A stretch of DNA of 64,000 nucleotides from CAZTHM01 sp041946825 (GCA_041946825.1 JBHGBD010000014.1:44406-108405), one strand, 5' to 3'; positions 39,570 through 46,798 are shown, numbered from the stretch's first letter. The notes: generated from the sequence alone by a model not told the origin. Translations and numbers: made by a program.

Positions 39570-41033
39570 ATGCAAATGCGTGCCTTAATGCGCTCCCAAC
39601 GGTTCCTTCTTATCCTGATTCTGCCATTAGGCCTGTCTGCCCAAGTCCAGCCTCCCACTCCCTTTACTATTGGAGGGGTCCGCATTTCGGGTAGCCTGCG
39701 AGTGCGGAGTGAAAGCTGGGGCTGGTTTGATGCATCTTCGGCCGATCCCAACTACACCTTTTTTGCTTCCTTGCTCCGTATCAGCTTGAACCAGGAGAAG
39801 AGGAAGTGGGATTGGCAGGCAGAATTCGCCCAGCCGCTCCTCGCGAATCTTCCCGACAATGCCATCGCTCCGGCGCCCCAAGGGCAACTCGGCCTCGGAG
39901 CCAGCTACTACGCCGCGAACCTGAGTAGGACGCCTCTGAATTTGTTTCTCAAGCAGGGCTTTGTCCGTGTGAAGGGATTCCTGGGAGACGCGCCGAGCAG
40001 TTTCCGGGTGGGTCGTTTCGAGTTTATCGACGGCACGGAAATGATTCCCAAAGACCCTACGTTGGCCGCGTTAAAGCGTGATCGAATCGCCCACCGCCTG
40101 GTCGGCAATTTCGCTTTTTCCCACGTTGGCCGTAGCTTTGACGGCGTTCAATACGTACGGGGGACGTCCGGAACGAATATCTCTTTGGTCGCCGCGCGTG
40201 CTACCGCTGGAGTTTTTCAAGTCAATGGCTGGGGAGAAATCGACAGCGATATTCTCTATGGCGCCCTTACCGGCCCGGTCGGCAAGAAGTCTCCGGGCGA
40301 GTGGCGCGTGTTGGTTCTCAGTTATCACGATGGCCGCAACCTGCTGAAGACCGACAACCGTCCGGCCGCAGCGCGCGCCGCAGACCGAAACAACATTCGG
40401 ATCACCAGCGTGGGCGGCCACTACCTCCAGACCTTCACCGCCGGCCCGGGAAAGTTCGATGTGCTGTTCTGGGGTGTGGGGCAGTTCGGACACTGGGGAA
40501 TTCTCGACCACCGGGCGGGCGCGATCACCGCTGAATTCGGGTTCCAGCCGAGGCTGAAACTCAAGCCGTGGTTGCGGTCGGGGTATTTCTACAGTACCGG
40601 TGACGGAGATCCCGCCGACGAGACCCACCAGACCTTCTTCCAAGTCCTGCCCACCCCGCGCATCTACGCGCGATTTCCCTTCTACAACCTGATGAACAAC
40701 CAAGACGCGTTCATGGAGCTGATTCTTCGGCCGCATCCGAAGTGGACGATTCGCGCCGACGCCCACGCGTTGCGACTGACCGATTGGCATGACCTCTGGT
40801 ACTCGGGCGGAGGAGCCTTTCAACAGACAAGCTTTGGCTATGCTGGTCGCCCCAGCGGCGGCAGTCAGAGCCTGTCCAACGTTTTCGACGTCAGCGTCGA
40901 TTACCAGTTGAACGCCCACCTGACTCTCGCCGGATACTACGCCGTGGCGACGGGCAGGACGGTGATTGAGAAGACCTATCCCGAAGGTGCAAGAGGTCAG
41001 TTTGGCTACGCGGAAATGAATTGGAGGTTTTGA
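39570..41033 (+). CDS. Alginate-export-family outer-membrane porin
   Basis: This encodes 487 residues. The signal peptide is RFLLILILPLGLSAQ. The mature protein starts with TIGGVRISGSLRVRSESWGWF, the family start, and is rich in alternating beta strands ending in GYAEMNWRF with the terminal Phe of outer-membrane barrels. Features of the family include the RVGRFEFIDGTEMIP block and FDVLFWGVGQFGHWGILDHRAGAITAEFGFQP. Members are 18-20-strand porins. Beside multihaem cytochromes they could provide an outer-membrane passage. The start is the first ATG of the frame, with another six bases later. It is separated from the VCBS gene by 312 bases, so it may have its own promoter. Confidence 0.85.
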   Translation: MQMRALMRSQRFLLILILPLGLSAQVQPPTPFTIGGVRISGSLRVRSESWGWFDASSADPNYTFFASLLRISLNQEKRKWDWQAEFAQPLLANLPDNAIAPAPQGQLGLGASYYAANLSRTPLNLFLKQGFVRVKGFLGDAPSSFRVGRFEFIDGTEMIPKDPTLAALKRDRIAHRLVGNFAFSHVGRSFDGVQYVRGTSGTNISLVAARATAGVFQVNGWGEIDSDILYGALTGPVGKKSPGEWRVLVLSYHDGRNLLKTDNRPAAARAADRNNIRITSVGGHYLQTFTAGPGKFDVLFWGVGQFGHWGILDHRAGAITAEFGFQPRLKLKPWLRSGYFYSTGDGDPADETHQTFFQVLPTPRIYARFPFYNLMNNQDAFMELILRPHPKWTIRADAHALRLTDWHDLWYSGGGAFQQTSFGYAGRPSGGSQSLSNVFDVSVDYQLNAHLTLAGYYAVATGRTVIEKTYPEGARGQFGYAEMNWRF

Positions 41034-41254
41034 TGAGCGGCTCCCCATTCCCTGACCCGGCATTGAAGGTTAGTTTCCGGAAAAATGCCCCGCCGGGCTA
41101 GCGCGCACGAGTTGTGGAAGGCGCGGGGCAGGAGCCCGATTCGGGGCGGGTCTAATGAGGGAAAAACGGAAAGTAGACAGAAAGTCTGCTGCCTTGTGGG
41201 GCAATCGCTTCCCGCTATGGATGGGGTAACTTGCTGGAATTAAAAGAAAAGGTA
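41034..41254. other. Intergenic region before the island boundary
   Basis: 220 bases without a gene. A small hairpin (AGTAGAC-AGAAA-GTCTGCT, about 41172-41190) is the only visible structure. Confidence 0.4.
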
Positions 41255-41303
41255 TGGTCGGGGCGCCCAGATTTGAACTGGGGACCTCTTGGTCCCGAAC
41301 CAA
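41255..41303 (-). pseudogene. Displaced 3' half of a tRNA-Pro (attachment-site remnant)
   Basis: On the minus strand this holds the anticodon arm (anticodon CGG), variable region, T arm and acceptor-3' side with CCA of a proline tRNA; the D arm and 5' acceptor are missing. It matches the intact tRNA-Pro(CGG) at 46044-46120 except for seven bases. Six of those are compensating changes in the T stem (CCCAG/CTGGG instead of GGGAG/CTCCC). The identical block CCTCTTGGTCCCGAACCAA (41285-41303) recurs at 46074-46092. Confidence 0.75.
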
Positions 41304-41731
41304 ATCAAAACATAGCACCATGTTGGCTCGTATTGTCTTTTCCTACGCTTAGCTTCACGGTGGTGCACGGTACACGTTTTGTGGCCTAGATGTGGCCTGA
41401 GCCGGGCAGATGGAAACATCGATTTCAAGCAAGGTGCGCTTCTTGAGAGACAAGCCAGACCGACGAGGTTCTTATGCACCACAGCAGCGCAGCATCCCGG
41501 CCATGGAATAAGCCGCCCAAAGTGACGCAAGCCGCTACTCAGCGTTCCTGTCCGCTTTGCTTCCGACAAAAATGCTTTCACGCTTTCAGGAAGAACGAGT
41601 AGGTCTTAAATGTCCCGGCATCGGCTTTGCGGAAAAAATACTTCCTCCAGCGCTACGAAGGGCGTTTGCTGGACCGGAGGCCACGGGAGAATTTCAGTTG
41701 GAATCAAATTTGCCCAGCGCCTGATTCGGTC
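41304..41731. other. Non-coding left arm of the island
   Basis: No ORF here shows a recognisable domain. A 113-residue minus-strand frame (41240-41581) is an artefact of reading through the tRNA remnant (its RSPVQIWAPRP is translated tRNA). I looked for integrase motifs and found none. Confidence 0.4.
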
Positions 41732-41760
41732 TTGACGGGTCTGGGTTTGTGAGAAATAAT
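41732..41760 (+). promoter_or_regulatory. Promoter of the abiE operon
   Basis: TTGACG (41732-41737) and AATAAT (41755-41760) with a 17-bp spacer, in the correct direction. The transcription start would fall at about 41767, inside the left arm of the palindrome at 41757-41803. Confidence 0.6.
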
Positions 41761-41803
41761 GTGTGCAGATCATTAGGTATCTCCTAATGATCTGCACACA
41801 TTA
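41757..41803. promoter_or_regulatory. 47-bp perfect palindrome over the abiE transcription start (probable AbiEi operator)
   Basis: Two perfect 21-bp arms (41757-41777 and 41783-41803) are separated by TATCT. The arm sequence begins TAATGTGTGCAG and ends ATCATTAGG. The right arm ends beside the AAGG ribosome-binding site of abiEi. AbiEi proteins of other systems repress their own promoters by binding inverted repeats, so this is the likely operator. As RNA it would form a strong hairpin just before the Shine-Dalgarno. Confidence 0.7.
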
Positions 41804-41808
41804 AGGCC

Positions 41809-42405
41809 ATGGTCAATAAAACTCCCAATCACGACGCTCTCTATCACCTTGCGGAGCAGCAGGCTGGATATTTTACGGCTCGTCAGGCAGCAAGGGCGGG
41901 ATTCTCTGGAGAGCGCCTGACCGACGGTTCGAAGAATGGGCGGTTCCAGAGGGTTGCTCATGGAGTCTATCGCTTGACTCAGTTTCCTTCTTCCCGATTC
42001 GAGGATCTCTTTGTGGCTTGGCTTAGGTGCGGACCGAAGTCTGCCATCTCGCACGGAAGCGCTCTCGCCCTCTACGACCTGTCTGACGTCCTCCCTGAGG
42101 AAGTTCATGTTACCGTTCCCCGAACCGCCTCGCGCAGACGAAAGGGAATTCGTCTGCACACGAATCGCCTCTCGCCCAAAAATGTGGTGAAGCGCGAAGG
42201 GCTGCGGGTTACTTCAGTTCCGCGCACTATAGCCGATGTGTCTAAAGCAGGGCTTTCTGAAGATCATGTCGCCCGCGCAATCCGGGAGGCGCTGGAACGG
42301 GGACTCACCACGAGCCAAGCGCTCCTGGCCGAAGCGAAGCGCCGTGGAGGGCGGGCCGCACGTCTAATCAAGTCTTACTCGAGCCCATCGAAAGGTCACT
42401 CGTGA
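41809..42405 (+). CDS. abiEi: Type IV toxin-antitoxin AbiEi-family antitoxin
   Basis: This encodes 198 residues, normal for AbiEi. The N-terminal winged helix (LYHLAEQQAGYFTARQAARAGFSGERLTDGSKNGRFQRVAHGVYRL) is the DNA-binding AbiEi_4-type domain. The C-terminal domain includes HGSALALYDLSDVLPEEVHVTVP and GLRVTSVPRTIADVSKAGLSEDHVARAIREAL, the region that counters the toxin. It both represses the operon and neutralises AbiEii. The stop overlaps the next start by four bases (GTGA). AbiE systems give abortive phage infection and stabilise mobile DNA. Confidence 0.9.
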   Translation: MVNKTPNHDALYHLAEQQAGYFTARQAARAGFSGERLTDGSKNGRFQRVAHGVYRLTQFPSSRFEDLFVAWLRCGPKSAISHGSALALYDLSDVLPEEVHVTVPRTASRRRKGIRLHTNRLSPKNVVKREGLRVTSVPRTIADVSKAGLSEDHVARAIREALERGLTTSQALLAEAKRRGGRAARLIKSYSSPSKGHS

Positions 42406-43289
42406 AATACAAATCAGGGGCGGCATTCCGTCGTGCCTTGGAAGAACGGCTTCGGCAACAGAGCCTCGAAGGTGGACAGTCCTTGGTGCGGCTGAGGAAG
42501 ATGGTCGCTTTTGACCGCTTCCTGGCTCGGCTGGCAGACAAAGAATCTGAGGTATGGATCGTCAAGGGTGGGTTAGCTCTGCAACTGCGGCTCGGTACTC
42601 GGGCCCGGACGACCAAAGACATCGACGTCTCGGCAATCAACCGCTGGACCCGTGAAGAGACGGCCGCCCATCTCCGAGCGGTCGCGTCCCTCACCCTTGG
42701 TGACTGGTTTGAGTTCGAGGTAGGTGCACCCGCAGAAGCAGCGACTGGAGCGCCTGGACAGGGCTTGCGATTCCCAATTCACTGCCTTCTCGACGGCCGC
42801 CGGTTTGAGAATTTCCATTTGGACGTCGGACACGGTGACCCGGTTCTTGATGCCCCTGACCTGGTCTCGGGCCCAAACTTTCTCGCGTTTGCTGATATAG
42901 CGTCGGCAACAGTACGCTGCTACCCTTTGACAACTCAGATTGCAGAGAAGTTGCATGCCTACACACGGTCGTATGCGAGTGGAGAGACGAGCCGCGCGCG
43001 GGATCTTGTGGATATTCTTCTCGCGGCCTCGCTGGAGCAATTCAACAGTAAGAAGCTGAGGCAGGCCATTGACGCCACGTTCCAGGCCAGAGCAACTCAC
43101 GCCATACCAGGGGAGATACCCAAACCACCCAGACGTATCAGCACATCCTACAGACAGCTCGCACGTGACATGGATCTCTCTTGGCCAACCATTGAAGAAG
43201 GTGCAGAAGCTGCGGCGCAATTCTTGAACCCCGTCCTCGTGGGCAAAGCTCACCCTAGGTGGGACCCTATTACATGGAGATGGACCTAG
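42402..43289 (+). CDS. abiEii: Type IV toxin AbiEii (nucleotidyltransferase)
   Basis: This encodes 295 residues from a GTG at 42402. It has the nucleotidyltransferase core IVKGGLALQLRLGTRARTTKDIDVS, with the GG pair (residues 56-57) and the two catalytic aspartates D73 and D75 of the DxD motif. A later block with YPLTTQIAEKLHAYTRSYASGETSRARDLVDILLA carries the lysine and RxxDL-type motif IV of AbiEii/DUF1814 enzymes. AbiEii and its relatives (MenT) transfer nucleotides to targets such as tRNA 3' ends. It overlaps abiEi and is followed after 12 bases by the ankyrin gene, so the latter is probably part of the operon. Confidence 0.9.
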   Translation: MKYKSGAAFRRALEERLRQQSLEGGQSLVRLRKMVAFDRFLARLADKESEVWIVKGGLALQLRLGTRARTTKDIDVSAINRWTREETAAHLRAVASLTLGDWFEFEVGAPAEAATGAPGQGLRFPIHCLLDGRRFENFHLDVGHGDPVLDAPDLVSGPNFLAFADIASATVRCYPLTTQIAEKLHAYTRSYASGETSRARDLVDILLAASLEQFNSKKLRQAIDATFQARATHAIPGEIPKPPRRISTSYRQLARDMDLSWPTIEEGAEAAAQFLNPVLVGKAHPRWDPITWRWT

Positions 43290-43301
43290 AACTGGATACC
43301 G

Positions 43302-44504
43302 ATGGACAAGGCGCATCCTCCGAATGCTGTGGACAATCAGGCAAAGGAACTTGTTCGGTTGTGCCGCCAGGGAAGACTGTACGAAATTGAAAGATGGATT
43401 AACAACGGCAAGTCACTGGAGAAGACTGCCGGGGCCAAACGGGGAAGACAGCAGAGCCTCCTTCAGATTGCGGTCGAGACCGGGTTCCACAGCATTGTCG
43501 AGCTTATTGCGAAACACGAGACCAGCCAGTCAGCGAAAAACACCGCTTTGCGTGATGCAGTGTCATCGCGCAGGTTGGATCTAGTGGAATTGCTGCTGGC
43601 CAACGGCGCTGAAACTAAGTCGATTCCACTTGCGGACGTTCTGCTCACCTGGGAACCAACGCTGATTCGGTTCTTTCTCGAGCGCGGTGCCGATCCCGTC
43701 GAGGGACGACCTTTTGCGGAAGCGTTCGGCGCAAAAGTCCGAACCGCACTCCGTCCCTTTGTTGAATACAAACGGGCACATCCGGAATGCACAGCGGCAT
43801 TGCAGGAGCAGCTGGATTGTGCCCTTCGCCATTTCTGCGGTGAGGGAGATTTGAAATGGGCAAGCCTTCTTATGTGGGCAGGTGGCGATCCTCGCTCCCG
43901 CGGTCCATCCCTAGAGAAGGATTACACAGAAGACCCAGCGTGTTACACCACAGGGTTGGAAGAGGCTTGCCGTTCAGAAGACCTCGATGTATTGAAGAAA
44001 CTGAAGCCAGATCCTAGCCGGGATAACCTCACCGAGTTACTGGACCGCGCTGCGATTTGGGGCCGGAAGGAGACGCTCGAATACTTGCTGGAGATGGGCG
44101 CAAACCCAAACGATAAGGCCAACGGCGGATCGTCCGCGCTCGACACCGTTCTGCAGCACCTCAATTTCGTTGGCTTCGATGCCTACAACAGGAAGAGGCT
44201 GAAGTCGAAGTATGACGTTTCGCAATCTCTTGACTGTGTGGGCGTGCTGCTTGCTCACGGGGCGATCTGGAATCCAGAAGATGCATTTGAACTGAATTCG
44301 CTTCGTCGCACACTTCTCGAATGTGAGCCGGATGTAACCATTGAACTTCTCCAATTGCTGCACAAACACAATGCCTGCCCAGCAGAGCGGGTTCATAGGC
44401 TTCTGGGAACGCCTCGAATGAAGGATCACCTGAAGCCCGCAATGAATGCCCTGTTGCGCCTCGGAATCCATTTAGACGCCGGCAAGAAAGCCAGCGGGCA
44501 GTGA
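43302..44504 (+). CDS. Ankyrin-repeat protein, island-encoded
   Basis: This encodes 400 residues with no signal peptide, so it is cytoplasmic. The ankyrin helices read ELVRLCRQGRLYEIERWINNG, SLLQIAVETGFHSIVELIAKH, ALRDAVSSRRLDLVELLLANGAE, FLERGADP and LDRAAIWGRKETLEYLLEMGANPNDKANGGSSALDTVL. The central part (RPFVEYKRAHPECTAALQEQLDCALRHFC) is less repeat-like. No catalytic motif is visible. It lies 12 bases downstream of abiEii on the same strand. Ankyrin proteins often mediate protein-protein contacts, so an adaptor or sensor role beside the toxin-antitoxin pair is possible; I assign no function. It appears to have average to low GC for the window. Confidence 0.75.
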   Translation: MDKAHPPNAVDNQAKELVRLCRQGRLYEIERWINNGKSLEKTAGAKRGRQQSLLQIAVETGFHSIVELIAKHETSQSAKNTALRDAVSSRRLDLVELLLANGAETKSIPLADVLLTWEPTLIRFFLERGADPVEGRPFAEAFGAKVRTALRPFVEYKRAHPECTAALQEQLDCALRHFCGEGDLKWASLLMWAGGDPRSRGPSLEKDYTEDPACYTTGLEEACRSEDLDVLKKLKPDPSRDNLTELLDRAAIWGRKETLEYLLEMGANPNDKANGGSSALDTVLQHLNFVGFDAYNRKRLKSKYDVSQSLDCVGVLLAHGAIWNPEDAFELNSLRRTLLECEPDVTIELLQLLHKHNACPAERVHRLLGTPRMKDHLKPAMNALLRLGIHLDAGKKASGQ

Positions 44505-44582
44505 TTGCGAAGCCGGGCGCAATACCGTCGCTGATAACCATCACAACCAGGAAAAGTGATAATCGGCATGTGGGAGGACACT

Positions 44583-45743
44583 ATGTTGCAGCCCTACGAT
44601 CGTGAAGAACTCTATCGAAAAGTCTGGGAACAGCCTATGTTGAAGGTGGCCGAGGAGTATGGTGTATCGTCGGTCGCGCTCGGCAAGACTTGCCGAAAAT
44701 TATCTGTGCCGGTCCCAGGGCGGGGCCATTGGGCGAAGCTGGCTCACGGGAAAGAGGGAGCCAAGAAGCCTCCACTACTAAAGCTGGACAAGATTCCGGT
44801 GATCTATCGATTTCCTGTAGTGCGGAAGAAGCCGGCAACCCCCGATCAGAATGACCCTGAATTCTCCGCAATTAATCAGCTACTCTCTTCAGGCGCGCTC
44901 AACCCACCGCCATTCGATGACTCTGCACGACCACATCCGCTCATTCGGCACACCGCGAGCCTCTTGCGAAGCCGCAGCCGCAAGGATGAAAACGGCATCC
45001 TCCTGCCATGTGAAGCGGGTGGCCTTGACGTGAAGGTGAGCGAAGGAACGCTGGAACGCGCCTGTCGGGTAATGGCTCAGGTTTTGGCCGTGTTGGAACG
45101 GCAGGGTGCCAGCCTCGAAGTCTCGGAGGAAGGTTGCACAACGGCCTTGATCAATGGTGAGCACGTGTCCTTCGGGATCGAGGAGCCAGTTCGGAGAGTT
45201 GTTACACAGAAGCCGCGAGTGCCCAATCCAACCGATCAATGGGACTACGACAAAGTTGTGACCCATGCCCCCGGGGGAAAGCTCGCACTCGTCATTTACG
45301 CGTCGACATGGGGACAATACGTACAACGAGCAAGGTGGACTGATGCAAAGGTCCAGAGGATTGAGAACCTCGTCCCGGATTTCGTGGCCGGGCTGATGCG
45401 AACCGCTGTTGCGATTCGACGTCAAGAGGACGAGCGCAAAAAGCGCGAGGCTGAGCAGCAGAAACGTGCACAGGAGAGGGCGCAGCTCCAGAAAGACATC
45501 CAGGAAGAGGAGAAAAAGCTGGAGCAGTTCAACAAGTGGGTTGATCTGTTTGAACAGGCAGAGCGGCTGCGTCGATTCATTTCAGCTTATGCCGAAAAAT
45601 CTCGTTCGTGGCCTGCCGAGAAGCAGCCGCAATACATGGCATGGATCGAGTGGGCGACAAAGCAGGCCGACCGGCTCGACCCGTTTGTGTCGGAAAAGCC
45701 CGCCTCCGTATTGGATCGGAAGCACGAACTGAATGCGTGGTAA
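44583..45743 (+). CDS. Helix-turn-helix / coiled-coil protein of unknown function, island-encoded
   Basis: This encodes 386 residues. The ATG at 44583 follows GGGAGG; upstream in-frame ATGs at 44556/44568 are less likely. Residues ~5-45 (YDREELYRKVWEQPMLKVAEEYGVSSVALGKTCRKLSVPVPGRGHW) form a helix-turn-helix with a conserved 'PgrGHWAKlahGK' extension. Residues ~280-330 (RRQEDERKKREAEQQ...) form a charged coiled coil. The middle is unassigned and may be the effector (VSFGIEEPVRR, LALVIYAS). There is no signal or membrane helix. This domain arrangement is one I associate with mobile-island proteins of unknown function. It follows the ankyrin gene by 78 bases. Confidence 0.72.
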   Translation: MLQPYDREELYRKVWEQPMLKVAEEYGVSSVALGKTCRKLSVPVPGRGHWAKLAHGKEGAKKPPLLKLDKIPVIYRFPVVRKKPATPDQNDPEFSAINQLLSSGALNPPPFDDSARPHPLIRHTASLLRSRSRKDENGILLPCEAGGLDVKVSEGTLERACRVMAQVLAVLERQGASLEVSEEGCTTALINGEHVSFGIEEPVRRVVTQKPRVPNPTDQWDYDKVVTHAPGGKLALVIYASTWGQYVQRARWTDAKVQRIENLVPDFVAGLMRTAVAIRRQEDERKKREAEQQKRAQERAQLQKDIQEEEKKLEQFNKWVDLFEQAERLRRFISAYAEKSRSWPAEKQPQYMAWIEWATKQADRLDPFVSEKPASVLDRKHELNAW

Positions 45744-46043
45744 AGTCGCGGGTCCGTGTTCACACGCGCGTGTGCCTATGGAAACTCGAAATCCTCCTTC
45801 GCGGACAGGGAAACCTGGAATACTACAAAAGCCCCCGAATTCTCCTCTCATAACTGCGGATATTGCCCGTGGTGCTTAAGTGATTCGAACGTCCGAACAC
45901 TTGCCTCTAGGCAGGTGCTCGTGCCCCAGCTCGGTGATTTCAGCATCAAAAAGCTACCGGCGCTTGGTTTCTCGCCAAGAGGTCCGCACCGTTTCAATGT
46001 GGTTTGAGAAATGGCTGAAAACCACTGAAACAACTGAAGTTAC
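45744..46043. other. Right arm of the island
   Basis: 300 bases without an intact gene, where an integrase would be expected. It contains the degenerate tRNA-like sequence at 45871-45948. No integrase motif (R...HxxR...Y) is visible in any frame. Confidence 0.5.
45871..45948 (-). pseudogene. Degenerate tRNA-like sequence (possible tRNA-Leu remnant)
   Basis: The minus strand reads as a class-II-like tRNA: a D-arm-like AGCTGGGGCACGAGC, an anticodon-arm-like CCTGC-CTAGAG-GCAAG (six-base loop, one mismatch), a short variable arm (TTCGGACG), a T loop TTCGAAT and a 3' end AAGCACCA pairing 5 of 7 with GATGCTG. The loop is one base short of a leucine TAG anticodon loop. The T stem is not intact, so it is unlikely to be functional. 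Confidence 0.35.
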
Positions 46044-46120
46044 TGGTCGGGGCGGGGAGATTTGAACTCCCGGCCTCTTGGTCCCGAACCAAGCGCGCTA
46101 CCAGGCTACGCTACGCCCCG
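46044..46120 (-). tRNA. tRNA-Pro(CGG)
   Basis: The 77-nt minus-strand tRNA has acceptor CGGGGCG/CGCCCCG, discriminator A and encoded CCA. The D arm is GCGTAGCCTGGTAGCGC. The anticodon arm is CTTGG-TTCGGGA-CCAAG with anticodon CGG, and the T arm is GGGAG-TTCAAAT-CTCCC. All stems pair. It is the integration site of the island that lies immediately 3' of it. It decodes CCG codons. Confidence 0.95.
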
Positions 46121-46146
46121 GCATCAAAAACAGCGACAAGTTGCGG

Positions 46147-46201
46147 GTGGCAAGTGGCGAGCAAAGTCCCGAGTTCCGGCTTGTCACTCGTCACTTGCCA
46201 C
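46147..46201. repeat. Inverted repeat between the two proline tRNAs
   Basis: GTGGCAAGTGGCGAG (46147-46161) pairs with CTCGTCACTTGCCAC (46187-46201) with one mismatch in 15 bp and a 25-base spacer. It lies in the 97-bp gap between the two tRNA-Pro genes and may process the transcript or be a REP-like element. Confidence 0.7.
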
Positions 46202-46216
46202 GAACCACGGCAGTTC

Positions 46217-46293
46217 TGGTCGGGACGGCCGGATTTGAACCGGCGACCACTTGCACCCCAAGCAAGTGCGCTACCAGGCTGCGCTACGTCCCG
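46217..46293 (-). tRNA. tRNA-Pro(GGG)
   Basis: The 77-nt minus-strand tRNA has acceptor CGGGACG/CGTCCCG and encoded CCA. The D arm is GCGCAGCCTGGTAGCGC. The anticodon arm is CTTGC-TTGGGGT-GCAAG with anticodon GGG, and the T arm is GCCGG-TTCAAAT-CCGGC. All stems pair. It decodes CCC/CCU codons. It probably shares a transcript with tRNA-Pro(CGG), which lies 97 bases downstream. Confidence 0.95.
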
Positions 46294-46387
46294 GCATCAT
46301 GAAGCCAAAGGTCACACACGAGTGGCAGGCATGCTCTTCCCCATGCTCGCAACCCGTCCCTCATTACTTATTGCCGTCCTTTTGACG

Positions 46388-46798
46388 CTAGCACTTCCGC
46401 GAAAGTATTGTCAAGACGCTCTCCAGGTCGCGCCGGATGGTCTGGAGTTGCGCGCCATCTACGGTCGAGCGAAAGAGTTCTTTCTGGTGTTCGGGGCCGG
46501 CGGAATCTCCCGCAAGTTGCTTGCGGGCGCCCTCGATGGTGAAGCCTCGATCGTAGAGCAGGCGCTTGATCTCCAGTACCGTTTGCACATCCTCGCGACG
46601 GTAGAGGCGATGCCCGGTGCGGCTTTTGACAGGCTTGAGAGTGGGGAATTCGGTTTCCCAGTAGCGCAGGACGTACGACTTGGTCTGAGTCAGTTCGCTG
46701 ACCTCGCCAATACGAAAGTAGAGTTTGCTCGGAACGGATACGTCTGCGAGGGAGGCTTGGGTCTCGCGGTTTGCGCGTGAGGGGCGACTTCGGGACAT
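46388..46798 (-). CDS. MerR-family transcriptional regulator
   Basis: This encodes 136 residues. After ~25 polar residues, LYFRIGEVSELTQTKSYVLRYWETEFPTLKPVKSRTGHRLYRREDVQTVLEIKRLLYDRGFTIEGARKQL is the full MerR winged-helix with its second helix pair. The C-terminal ~40 residues form one helix for dimerisation. There is no cysteine cluster or other ligand site, so it belongs to the ligand-unassigned subgroup that, in many bacteria, is linked to tRNA-Pro or ihf regions. It is upstream of the two tRNA-Pro genes on the same strand and may be cotranscribed with them. Confidence 0.88.
   Translation of the reverse strand: MSRSRPSRANRETQASLADVSVPSKLYFRIGEVSELTQTKSYVLRYWETEFPTLKPVKSRTGHRLYRREDVQTVLEIKRLLYDRGFTIEGARKQLAGDSAGPEHQKELFRSTVDGAQLQTIRRDLESVLTILSRKC

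Larger units (their letters stand above)
41285..46092. mobile_element. 4.8-kb genomic island at the 3' end of tRNA-Pro(CGG)
   Basis: The 19-bp identical block CCTCTTGGTCCCGAACCAA occurs within the intact tRNA-Pro(CGG) (46074-46092) and within the displaced tRNA 3' half (41285-41303), in the same orientation. The DNA between contains AbiEi/AbiEii, an ankyrin protein, a helix-turn-helix/coiled-coil protein and a degenerate tRNA-like sequence. By eye it is less GC-rich than its surroundings. The geometry (element 3' of a tRNA gene, host 3' half displaced to the far end) is that of tyrosine-recombinase-mediated integration. No integrase gene is recognisable, so it is probably immobilised or was moved in trans. 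Confidence 0.72.

Noticed and set aside
41240..41581. 113-residue minus-strand frame at the island boundary
   Set aside because: Its C-terminal part is translation of the tRNA-Pro remnant (RSPVQIWAPRP), and no integrase motif is present.
41285..46092. A complete integrative element with its own integrase
   Set aside because: Neither 41304-41731 nor 45744-46043 contains a frame with integrase catalytic residues.
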